NCBI GenBank assembly: GCA_016719855.1
Contig: JADJYH010000029.1
Coordinates: forward strand, 12,698 to 76,697
Source of the DNA: Saprospiraceae bacterium
Lineage (GTDB): Bacteria > Bacteroidota > Bacteroidia > Chitinophagales > Saprospiraceae
DNA: 64,000 nt
Direction: 5' to 3'
Shown: in pieces, positions 45,585 through 55,174 of the stretch
Position numbering within the stretch: position 1 is the first letter of the stretch
Layout: every line of letters begins with the position of its first letter
Position numbers and translations under genes: made by a program
Notes under the pieces: model-generated
What the model saw: only the letters and a program-made list of their open reading frames with translations
The model's database searches: none
What the model was told of the DNA's origin: nothing

Positions 45585-48500
45585 TCACTCATCCAACGGC
45601 AAGGTGATCTCGGCCCGGGTACCGGTCGGGTTTTGTTGAAGGTCGGCCAAGTCAATTATCTTCACCTCATAATTTCCGGGATGGGATGCCCGGATGATTT
45701 CAAGCCTTTCCTGGATGATTTCCATACCCCTGGATTTATGGGACCGGCCTTGCTGCTCGTTCAGTTCTGCACTTTTTGCCCTACCCACGCCATTGTCTTC
45801 CACGGAGCATTTCAGGCTACCATTTTCCCGGTGGAAAGTGATGGAAATATGCCCTGTTCTTTTTGTGGAACAAGCCGTGCTTGATGGCATTTTCGACAAA
45901 AGGCTGGAGCAGCATCGGCGGAATTTCGGTACTGAACGTGTCCAAATCATTTCCCACTGTGATGGAGTACGTGAAGGGCTGGCTAAAGCGACGAGACTCG
46001 ATTTTAAGGTAAAGCTCCAGCAACTCGATTTCGTTGTCGAGCGGGATGACGTTCACCCGGCTGTTTTCCAGGATGACCCGCATCAGCCGTGCAAACTGGT
46101 TGACGTACTCGATGGCACCCCGGAGGTCTTGCTTGGTGATGAAGACGTTGACCGTTTGTAGGCTGTTGAACACGAAGTGGGGGTTCATCTGGGAGCGCAA
46201 GGCAGCCATCTTGTTTTCGGCGACGCGGGTGTTCAGTTCTGCCTTTTCACGGATCTGGGAGATGCGGTAGCGGATGAGGAGCCAAGTGATGGCCGCAAGC
46301 GCAATAACAACTGCGGCGATGAATTCCCATCTTGCCCAAAACGGTGCACGGATGGTAAGCTTTATTGCTTCAATAGGCTCACTCCAGACCCCGTCGCTGT
46401 TGGCGCTTTGCAACCAAAACGTGTAATTTCTTGACCACAAATTGGAGTATCGGGTAAAGGCAGGTTCGCCCTTTTTGAGTTCTACCCAACTGTCGTCTTC
46501 ACCTTCCAATTTGTAACGAAGCCTGTTGTTGGCTGGGTCGCTGTAATCAATCGCTACGAATTCAAAGGAGACTGTATTTTGGCTATAAGGTAGGCTAATA
46601 TGATGTATTTGGGTGATGTTGGTAGCCCCTGTTTCTTCATCTCTCAAATCCACGGGATCTTCGTCGTTGATTGTAATGGCCGTGATTTTTACAACGGATT
46701 TGGTTTTAATTGAATCTACCCTACCTGCTGGAACGATTGTGATACCGTTGGAGCCACCGAACCAAAGCTCGCCGTTGCGGCGCTTGGCACCTGCCATCAA
46801 TAGAAATTCAGTTGACTGCGTCCCATCAGCAAGGCTGAATTGCCGCAATCTTCCATCCTTGCGCTGATAAACAGTTAGCCCTTTGGGCGTGCCCAGCCAG
46901 AGGTTTCCTTCATCATCGGCCAGCATGGCATGGATGTTCTTATCGGGCAGGCCGTCTTTTTCGGTAAATACCGTATCCACTTTTAAGCTGTCGAGGTCTA
47001 CTTTTATTAACCCTGAAAAAGACGATATCCATAGCGTTTTCCTGTCCAAGTCCTCATAGAAACCATTGATATAGCCATCTGCCTGAATTCTTTTTATTAA
47101 ATGCAGGGTGTCTTTCCTGAAGTTGAATACATCAATCCCTACGCTATTTTGGCCGCTAAAAATCCTTCCAAATGCATCTTCATAAATGAGGACGTATGAA
47201 TCATTGATGGCGGTGGCATTTTTGAGGAAGGTTTTGCCGTTTTTTTGCTTTACCATGCAAATTCCAGACCCATTGGTTGGACTAGAATAGTTGCATTGCT
47301 TTTTAATTGGCAAAGGCCAATAATGAACAAATCCGCTTTGTCTTCTGGAAGCACCTGGTGAAAGACACCTATTTGTTTGGGGTTCATCCAGGCCAGACCT
47401 TTTTGGGTTCCTACCCAAATCCTTCCATCATTGTCCTGGAGTAGACTCGTTATCCAGTCATCTGGCAACGAGTTGGGCATCCCAGGTTTATGCCGGAATT
47501 GTTTCAAAATTTGCCCTTTGGCATTTAGCATAAATAGGCCGTTGGTGCTTGAGCCATGCCAAAAATTTCCATCCTTATCCCAAAGACTTGTCCAATAAGC
47601 ATAGGAGGTATTGCCATTATTATCCGGGGTTTTAGGGATGGACTGGAACTTGGTTTTATGCAAATTCGCATAAATCAACCCGCTACCCATGAACGAAACC
47701 CAAAGGGTTTCATCTTTGTCAAGGTAAATATCAAAAACATCATCAGTGGCAACTTGAAGGTCATTTAACGTGCGGATTTCAATAGGCGTAAACACCTCTT
47801 TACCCTTATCGAACAAAAAAGTCCCTTGCTCAATGACCAGACAATGAGGAATTGCTTGCCAAAGGGTTCGATGAAACAACGTCCAACATCCAGTCCACCC
47901 ATGATTCGCCAATCGCCCGTTTTGGGGTTCCAGGCGACCAAGCCTTTGTCCGTACTCAGCCAAGCGAGTGTGCCATTGTCGGGAACTATGTCTTCAATTA
48001 TATAAGGCGCAGATTGCCCTTTACTTACCTTGAACCATGCCATTTGTTGCTTCAATTTCCCATGGTCTATCACCCAATAGGAAGAACGGGTATTCCTGAT
48101 ATTTCCCATTCTGTAAACTGCCCGAACGCTACCATCAGCCAAGGTGTCCACCCTATGAAATGAGTTGTTACTGTTGGCAATAATGGTATATTCGTCAGGC
48201 TGAAAAATATTTAGCCGAACGATGGATGTATCTGTGGTGATCCAAAGAAAACTGTCTTTTTCTAAGAAAAATACACGATAGCCTGTCTTCACAACTACAC
48301 TGTCCTTGTCCTTGACTTGAATATGCCGGAAGTTGTCGTTTTTTCTGTTGTAGCAATGAATCGCCTCCTCCGTGGCAAACCATAGGTTCTTTTGCCTGTC
48401 CTCAAAAAAACTGCTTTGGATGTTATCATCTGTAAAAAGTGAAGTAGAATCGGCTTGGTCGGAGCTGTAATGCTTCACCCTGGTTCCGTCAAAGCGGTTC

Positions 48501-48682
48501 AGCCCAGCGGTGGAGCTGATCCAGACAAAGCCCTCGGAGTCATGGTAAACGAAATAGTTGAAACTGGGGGCATAGTTGGGTAAGTTGATTGGGCTTTGAA
48601 ACCATAGTGTGGTAGGTTCCTGTAAGTACGAAACTATGGGTAAAAACAACATCAAAATGAAATAGGCTGCTTTCAATTGCAT
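45585..48682 (-). CDS. LytS-type histidine kinase with ligand-binding propeller (reg_prop), several frameshifts
   Basis: A hybrid-free sensor of the Bacteroidota type. A signal sequence (YFILMLFLPIVSYL) precedes two seven-bladed propellers built of Reg_prop units (EGFVWISSTAGLNRFDG, GRIWVGTQKGLAWM, GNLWLGTPKGLTVYQR). A Y_Y_Y domain (LRYKLEGEDDSWVEL), a membrane helix (WEFIAAVVIALAAITWLLI) and a His_kinase domain with MNPHFVFNSLQTV follow. The C-terminal HATPase piece has CSVEDNGVGR. The gene is read in four overlapping frames with shifts near 45880, 47280 and 47850. About 1032 residues are expected. Its natural partner is the LytTR regulator at 50775-51535, three kb away on the same strand. 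Confidence 0.85.
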
Positions 48683-48747
48683 GATCTTGTTTTATCCAAG
48701 CTCCTGTCAGCTGTGAGAGTTACCTGAATCTTGATAATGATTGACAT

Positions 48748-50175
48748 TCAATAGCTCGGCTGGTAATAGCCAGTTGTAGAATAATTAACGCCCCCATACC
48801 CCGGAGGTGTGTCTGTCGGTTGGCCTGGTAATTTCGGTGAGGTATTGGGGATGGGAATAGGATTCTCAAGGAATGACTTGGGAGGAGCATAAAAATATTC
48901 GCCTCCCATTAGCTTTACGACATTTGAAAAACTCCGCCTTTTCCGTGAACTTTGGGTGTTCCAGTTTTGCATTTGTCTACCAGAGATGTGTTGACCAATA
49001 ATGGGGTCTATCCCTGTCAATCCATGCTTCAAATGATTTGGAGAAATAAATAATTTATTATTGCACCAGCCCGCCTGAATTTGCTCGAATTGTTGCTCGA
49101 TACTACTTTGGCAGCACATGAACAAAAGCCCAACGTCTTTCTTTGGTTGGTCACTCAAATCAATTTTTCTTTTGTTTTCAGTATAATCATAAGTCATGCC
49201 CCTTCTGACGATGCGCCCAATATTTGTCTTTGGTTCAATGTCAAAATGGTCTCTTTCATTCCTTGGATTGGTTTTCCTGATGTGAGCATGAAAAGGGCAG
49301 GAGCGTCCATTTACATCGTTTTTAAAATCGAAGTCATTGCCCAAGTAATCATCTGTCTCACAGCTTAACAGGGGTTTCCCATTTTTAAAGCGGCCGATTA
49401 CTTGCGCTTCTGCTAATTCTTGACTTATACCTAAGTCTTTTGCCAGCCGCTTGACTTGACGATTAAAAGACCAAACATTTTGCTCGAGTTTCCTAAACAC
49501 CAAATAACTACCTAAAGAATTGGCATCCAATACCATCTCCGGATCTTCTTTTGAAAGGTTCCTTCTTTATCAAGAAATTCAGGGTTACTAATGCCGTCCA
49601 AAAACCGAAGTGTTCAACGACTCACTCTACTTTTGTGTTTTCACCTTGTTTTAATCGGGGGGTGTCTCCACCTTTTTCAGTGTACAAATATTCTCCTGCC
49701 TTTGACATACCAAGTCTTCAATAATTGCTTTAAAGCGTTCCCCAATCTCGTTAAGGTCATCATTGGCTATCAGTATCATTGCATCCAAATCCTTCTGATA
49801 GTTTTCTTCCCAATAGCCAGATGGCACGTCAGAAAGCTTGCTGTTTACCCTGCCGTGCTTCATGCCTAAACGGAATGATGGGTCTTGGGGCATATCTTCA
49901 GTTGTGAACCCAAGTTTGCCATATCCTTTTGCTGAGAGGAAAAGGCAAGTTAGTGTTCCTTTGTCCAAAGGCGTTTCGTTCCGAAACACTATTTTTTGCT
50001 CTTGTTGCCTTTGGGCTGAAGTTACCTTTTGAGAAAATTGCTTGACCCAATCTTGTACAATTGCGGTTTTCCTGGAGTAAACTGGATGAAAATGCACCAC
50101 GCATGTTCTCTCCCGTGAGGCTTCAGAATATTGGCTTGTATATTCTTTAGGTCGTTTTTTGAAATCTTTGCCTTA
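48748..50175 (-). CDS. DyP-type haem peroxidase, frameshifted
   Basis: The N-terminal part reads KNDLKNIQANILKPHGREHA, then LPLDKG-like loop and DPSFRLGMKHGRVN. The middle gives EHFGFLDGISNPEFLDKE, containing the GxxDG-type distal motif of DyP enzymes. The C-terminal part has GSYLVFRKLEQNVWSFN, DFDFKNDVNGRSCPFHAHIR and KTNPRN, with the proximal haem His in AHIRK. The frame breaks near 50100, 49640 and 49594 (a T-run); the start codon is not certain. It uses hydrogen peroxide to oxidise dyes, phenolics or porphyrins. It lies between a LytTR regulator and a LytS kinase on the same strand, so these may control it. Confidence 0.8.
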
Positions 50176-50301
50176 ATTTTTTATAATTATGATTGAGTCC
50201 AAATGCCTGATTTGACAATTGACCATCCATGCAAATATTAAACAATATCCCTTGACCTTTTCAGTCACAGGAGCAATTGCAATGAAATTTCGTGGCCAAC
50301 C

Positions 50302-50616
50302 TTATGGAACAATAGGTGTGGGATCCAAAAGAAGTTGTCCGCCAGTCTTGTTTAGTGGAGGACACCCTACTGCAAGTATATTTTCTTGTGTCTCCAACCA
50401 TTCGGTAGCAGTTTCTAAACCATTTACTACTGCAATTTTTTTCACCCCAACAAGCGCAAATAATTTCACATTTTTAATCGTCACTTGAATCAATTGAACA
50501 GCAATTGCTCCCTGATTCATCACGTTAAGTATGTCTTGCAGATGAAAATAGGGTGCATTCATGTCATTTTTAATTGGAGAAGGAAGGGTTGCTTTTGAAA
50601 TTGATGTGTACGCCAT
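50302..50616 (-). CDS. Small hypothetical protein upstream of the DyP peroxidase
   Basis: A 104-residue ORF starting MAYTSISKATLPSPIKNDMN. No known domain was recognised. It contains an aliphatic stretch (GAIAVQLIQVTIKNVKLFALVGVKKIAVV) split over 20 residues that could be a beta-alpha element rather than a membrane helix. It precedes the peroxidase on the same strand with about 125 bases between them, so it may share its transcript. Composition resembles a real protein and no better frame overlaps it. Confidence 0.5.
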   Translation of the reverse strand: MAYTSISKATLPSPIKNDMNAPYFHLQDILNVMNQGAIAVQLIQVTIKNVKLFALVGVKKIAVVNGLETATEWLETQENILAVGCPPLNKTGGQLLLDPTPIVP

Positions 50617-50774
50617 TTTTTTAAGATTTTAGGTGAATAATCATATCCCAAGCAACGAATTGCCGCTTCAATGCTAATGTAAAATCCCCCTCCCCTCAAC
50701 ACCCATTCCACGAATCCTCTCCCTCACTTCACGAAACACCCTTTTCAATGTACGAAAGTCCTTACCGTAATCAG

Positions 50775-51535
50775 CTACAACCTCGCCAACCGTTCCAACA
50801 ACTCATCCTTTTTTTGCTTCGAAACGTCGGCCCGGGTGCCGTTTGTCATGACCACATACCCCCCATCGTGCCGCACAAACTCCTTCACGTGGTTCAAATT
50901 GATGATGGACGACCGATGAACCCGCATGAAATCATGCTCCTCCAATCCCTCGTAATTCTTGATGTTCTTGGAGATTGTCAGGCTCTGCCTGTTTTCGATG
51001 ATAAACTTGCAATAATTCTGTTCTGCTTCAATCATGATGACATCCAGCATGTTGACGTAAATCAGCGCGTTGAAAGTGGGCAGGGCAATCCGGTTGTGCT
51101 GGCGCATTTTGGAGCCATCCTGTTTTTGGTTCAACAAATTGACCAATACGTTGAACTGCTCCACCGTCCTTTTTTCTTTCAGCTTCTGCTCCACTTTCGC
51201 AAGGGCCTCCTCCAATTCCGTGGGGTCCACCGGTTTCAACAGGAAGTCGAGGGCGCTGAGCTTGATGGCATTGAGCGCATACTGGTTGTGCGCCGTGACA
51301 AAAATCAACTCAAAATCAACAGCCGGTAGGCGCCCAGCAGTTCAAACCCCGTCATCCCCGGCATTTCGATATCCAACAACAAAACATCAGGCTTTTGCTT
51401 CAAAATGGCCTCCATTCCTTCAAAGGGGTCGGAGTAAGCTCCAACCACTGAAACAGCCGGGCAAAAAATACTAATCATGGAAGAAATGAACTGTAAATTA
51501 TCGGGTTCATCGTCAATCAACATGGCTTTTATCAT
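50775..51535 (-). CDS. LytTR-family response regulator, one frameshift
   Basis: Restored length is 253 residues. The receiver domain has the acidic pair in AMLIDDEPDN, the phospho-acceptor Asp in DVLLLDIEMPGMTG and the Lys in FLLKPVDP. The LytTR DNA-binding domain has IMIEAEQNYCKF, FMRVHRSSIINLNHV and the end KKDELLERLARL. As read, the frame stops after GAYRLLILS; one missing C near 51330 gives AYPAVDFELIFVTAHNQYAL. It should dimerise and bind direct repeats near target promoters. The LytS-type kinase downstream is its likely partner. Confidence 0.87.
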
Positions 51536-51700
51536 AGTGGGTAGCATTAATATTCTTTGTGAAAGCAAAGAAATGAAATCGGACTGTTATTTTCATAAAA
51601 ATTCGTGTCGTAGCACGTTTTGGACAATTTTTTTGGGAAATACGTCAATCTCCGACAATTCTTTATCTTCGTATCCACTAAACCACCAAACAAAGCCCCT

Positions 51701-53395
51701 ATGAGAAAACGATGGACACTCCAGCCCGCCGACGAGGCCGTTGTCAGCCACCTTCAGCAAGTCCTCAAAATCCAACCCGTCTTTTGCCGTTTGCTGGCGC
51801 AAAGGGGCATCACCACCTTCGATGAGGCAAGGACATTCTTCCGACCCGAATGGTCGCAACTCCACGACCCATTTTTGATGAAAGACATGGACGCCGCCGT
51901 AATGCGATTACAGCAAGCGCTCCAAAACAAGGAACGAATTCTACTTTACGGCGACTACGACGTGGATGGCACCACCTCCGTCGCACTAATGCACGACTTC
52001 CTCTCCAAACGCCACCAACACCTCAGCTTCTACATCCCCGACCGCTACCGGGAAGGTTACGGCGTGAGCATGGCGGGCATTGACCATGCCATTGCCAACG
52101 GCATAAAACTCGTCATCGCCATGGACTGCGGCGTAAATGCCAGGGAGCAAGTGGCACGGGCAAAGGCACACGGCATTGACTTTATCATCTGCGACCACCA
52201 CCTGCCCGATGGGCCACTCCCCAATGCCATCGCCGTGCTCGACCCCATGCGACCTGACTGCCCCTACCCTTTCAAGGGCTTGAGCGGCTGCGGCGTAGCC
52301 TTCAAGCTGGCACAGGCTTTTTTGCAAAAAAACAAGCTGCCCGACACCGAACTGCACCCCCTGCTCGACCTGCTCGCCCTCAGCATCGCCGCCGACATCG
52401 TGCCGATGATTGGGGAGAACCGGGTGCTCGCCCACCTCGGCCTCCAGTGCATCAACCGAGCAGAACGGCCAGGCATCTCTGCCCTCATCGAACTCAGTGG
52501 CAGGCAGTTCCCGCTCTCCACCAGCGACGTGGTGTTCGGCCTGGCACCGCTCATCAACGCCGCTGGCCGCCTCGCCGATGCCGACCAAGCCGTGAAGCTG
52601 CTCGTCTCCACTGACAAAACAGAGGCCGCCGAAATCGCCCAGGTGCTCCTGCGCCGCAACCAGCTCCGCAAAGAGCACGACCAACAGATTCAGGACGAGG
52701 CCATTCGCCACTTCGAAGCAACTCCTGGCTGGGAAGCCCTGCGGAGCCTCGTGCTGTACCAACCAGAATGGCACAAGGGCGTCATCGGCATCGCCGCCGC
52801 CCGCATGGTCGAGCGCTTCCACCGGCCCGCCATCCTGCTCACCGAGTCGAACGGGATGGCCGTCGGCTCGGCCCGCACCGTGCCGGGGTTCAATGTTTAC
52901 AAAGCCATCAAATCTTGCGGCGACCTGCTCACCAACTTCGGCGGCCACGACCACGCTGCTGGCCTGACCATGCCACTCGATGCCGTGCCGGAGTTTCAGC
53001 AGCGGTTCGAAGCGGCGGTGCGGGGCAGCATCACGGCGGAGCAACAAGTGCCGGAAACGCTGGTATCCGCTGTGCTGGATTTGAAGGAAATCACGCCAGG
53101 GTTTTGGCGGATATTGAAGCAGTTTGCCCCGTTTGGCCCCGGCAACCGCAGCCCGGTTTTTGTGTCAAAAAACGTGGTGGACACCGGCCACTCCCGCCTG
53201 CTGAAAGGCAACCACCTACGGCTTTCATTGCGCCAGGATGGGACACCCCCCGCCACGGGCATGGCCTTCGGGATGGGTGAATATTTCACTCGGATTTCCT
53301 CGAAGCGGCCGTTCCATGTGGCGTACAAAATTGAGGAGGAGCAATGGCAGGGCAAGGCGTATCTGCGCTTGATGGTGAAGGATTTTTGGTTGTGA
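51701..53395 (+). CDS. recJ: Single-stranded-DNA-specific 5'-3' exonuclease RecJ
   Basis: A 564-residue DHH-family nuclease for RecFOR recombination, mismatch and base-excision repair. Motifs: YGDYDVDGTTS (motif I), AMDCGVN (II), ICDHHLPDGP (the DHH), FGLAPLINAAGRL and the DHHA1 signature FGGHDHAAGLTM. An OB-like C-terminal domain follows. Start ATG 51701 fits the family N-terminus RKRWTLQ; the upstream in-frame ATG at 51620 lies in non-coding sequence. A weak -7 box (TATCTTCG) lies at about 51664. The gene is intact and monocistronic. Confidence 0.94.
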   Translation: MRKRWTLQPADEAVVSHLQQVLKIQPVFCRLLAQRGITTFDEARTFFRPEWSQLHDPFLMKDMDAAVMRLQQALQNKERILLYGDYDVDGTTSVALMHDFLSKRHQHLSFYIPDRYREGYGVSMAGIDHAIANGIKLVIAMDCGVNAREQVARAKAHGIDFIICDHHLPDGPLPNAIAVLDPMRPDCPYPFKGLSGCGVAFKLAQAFLQKNKLPDTELHPLLDLLALSIAADIVPMIGENRVLAHLGLQCINRAERPGISALIELSGRQFPLSTSDVVFGLAPLINAAGRLADADQAVKLLVSTDKTEAAEIAQVLLRRNQLRKEHDQQIQDEAIRHFEATPGWEALRSLVLYQPEWHKGVIGIAAARMVERFHRPAILLTESNGMAVGSARTVPGFNVYKAIKSCGDLLTNFGGHDHAAGLTMPLDAVPEFQQRFEAAVRGSITAEQQVPETLVSAVLDLKEITPGFWRILKQFAPFGPGNRSPVFVSKNVVDTGHSRLLKGNHLRLSLRQDGTPPATGMAFGMGEYFTRISSKRPFHVAYKIEEEQWQGKAYLRLMVKDFWL

Positions 53396-53432
53396 AGGGC
53401 AATGTTTTCGAGGCTGTTTCACAAGTGGTCTC

Positions 53433-53536
53433 CATTGTGGCCGCCAAACTTGTTTGGCTGGCCCATTATAAATGTTGAGCTTGGTATTAACTTTTATTGA
53501 CTATTAGCCAGCCAAATAAATTTGGCGGCTACAATG
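53433..53536. mobile_element. MITE-like inverted repeat, TTGTGGCCGCCAAA family, copy 2
   Basis: CATTGTGGCCGCCAAACTTG and following bases (53433-53463) pair with 53506-53536 with a few mismatches across a 42-base spacer. Compared with copy 1 at 36751-36825, the arm word GGCAGGCC has become GGCTGGCC here and its partner has changed to match. It separates recJ from a convergent flippase gene. Confidence 0.78.
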
Positions 53537-53564
53537 AAAAACTGGTTAGTTTTAGGTGAGCTTC

Positions 53565-55090
53565 TCATTTTTTCAACATCGCCAAGGTAGTTTTCAAATT
53601 AATCATGCGAAGCAGGAACGCCAGCAGCAGCCCGACCGCAATGCCAACGCCGAATTTTAGCAACCAGTCAAAACCGGGGAGGCGGTACAGCGCCCAATTT
53701 GCGAAGCAAACCAACGAAACGAAGGCCGCTATTTTCAAAAATTGTCGCAGCTCCAATGGCAGTCGCAGTTCTTTTTTTGCCAAAATCATCATCGCCACCA
53801 GCACAATGGTTTGGGTAAAAAATGCCGACATGCCCGCACCGACCGCCTTCCACTGCGGGATGAGCAGCAGGTTCAGCGCCAGGTTCACCACGATGCCAAC
53901 GAGGAACAGGCCGTTCATTTTGCGCAAGCTGTCGTTGGCGGTGAGCAGGGTCGAGTAGATGAAAATGCCGCTGAACGGCACAAGCGTCAGGATGATGGGA
54001 GCCAGCACCTCACCGTAGTAGCCCGTTCCGTTTTGCGGGTAAATCCACAGCATCAGTTCTGTGCGAAAGAAAAAACACGACACCGCAAACGTCACCGTGC
54101 CGGCCCAGATGAGTTGGAGGGCGAAGCGGAGGAGATTGACGATTGACGATTGACGATTGACGATTGCGGACTGTGGGCTGTTTACTTCATGGCCAACTGC
54201 CAACTGCCAACTGCCAACTGCCAACTTTTCCTGATGTCGCAATTGGCTGGAAAACATGGGTAGCAGCAGCCCAGCGAAGAGGTAGCCGACCATGTTGAAG
54301 GCATCGAGGATGCGGTAGGCGGCGGCATAGACCCCAGCCTCGTGGCGTCCGTCCGGCAGCAGCCATTCGAGCAGCACGATGTCGAAGCGGGTGTAGGCCG
54401 TCATGAGGAAAACGGCGAGGGCGTAGGGAGCGGATGCTTTCAGGATGACCAGCATCTGCGGCCAGTTCAGCCGGAAACGGAGGGGCTGGTGGAGGTGTTT
54501 TTTGACAATCAAAAAAGCGGTGAGCGCCGTTAGCCCCAGGTCAGGTTTTGGGCGTGGATGAACCACTCGATTCTGAATTTGCCTTCCCAGAATGGGGACC
54601 ACAACAGCACCGAGCAAGCGCCAATCAACAGCAGTTTGTCGAGCGTGGACACGAGGCTGTCCGTGCGGTACATGCCCAAGCCGCTGATGTTGGATCGCAG
54701 GAATGCCACCATCGAGATGAAGACATGGTTGAGGGCAATGAAGAAAATCAGGTGGAAAATAGCTGGCTCGAAACCACGCACCAGCGCTGCCAAGAACACC
54801 AACACGAGATACATCACCGTGAGCAACGTCTTGACAACCAGTATGTTGGGAAAATATTTGCCAATGAGCTGCGGGTGCCGGGCGATGGTTCGGTTGTTGA
54901 AATAATGGATGCCGAAGTCGTTGACCATGAACAGCAGGAACGTGAAGCTGAACAGCGTGGCGTACAGTCCGTACTGCTCCGGCCCCACCCGCTCCTGCAC
55001 CGTCCGCTCAATGCCGAAGACGTAGAACGGCTTGATGAGCACGTTCACGAGGACAAGGAAGGCGGCGTTGAGGAGGAATTCTCGGTTCAC
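53565..55090 (-). CDS. Polysaccharide flippase (Wzx-like, MOP superfamily), frameshift and repeat insert
   Basis: Restored length is 508 residues with about 12-14 helices. N-terminal GPEQYGLYATLFSFTFLLFM and NDFGIHYFNNRTIARHP, and later GVYAAAYRILDAFNMVGYLF, are typical of polysaccharide exporters that flip lipid-linked oligosaccharides. The frame breaks near 54550; one missing C turns NLTWG into NLTLGLTALTAFLIV. Residues encoded at about 54134-54223 (EKLAVGSWQLAVG, then SPQSAIVNRQSSIVN) are a repeat-derived loop between two helices. It could work with the wzz/wzy genes at 28-30 kb, though they are distant. Confidence 0.82.
54134..54223. repeat. GATTGAC and CAACTGC heptamer arrays inside the flippase gene
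   Basis: GATTGAC repeats more than four times at 54134-54163 and CAACTGC about four times at 54194-54223. Both families also occur between genes (61-110, 16150-16260). The array is in frame with the flippase on the minus strand. Confidence 0.85.
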
Positions 55091-55174
55091 TGTTCAATTT
55101 TTGCTGGCATCCAGAAGTGGAGCGGCAAAGATTGCACAGATAAATCTTTTTATTCCAATTTCATCGCCAGCTTC

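Noticed and set aside
47655..47675. AATTCGCATAAATC match to the end of the 203-bp element
   Set aside because: Lies in the propeller kinase coding sequence and is only 14 bases long; probably chance.
51986..53047. 353-codon minus-strand frame opposite recJ
   Set aside because: Antisense shadow of an intact recJ.
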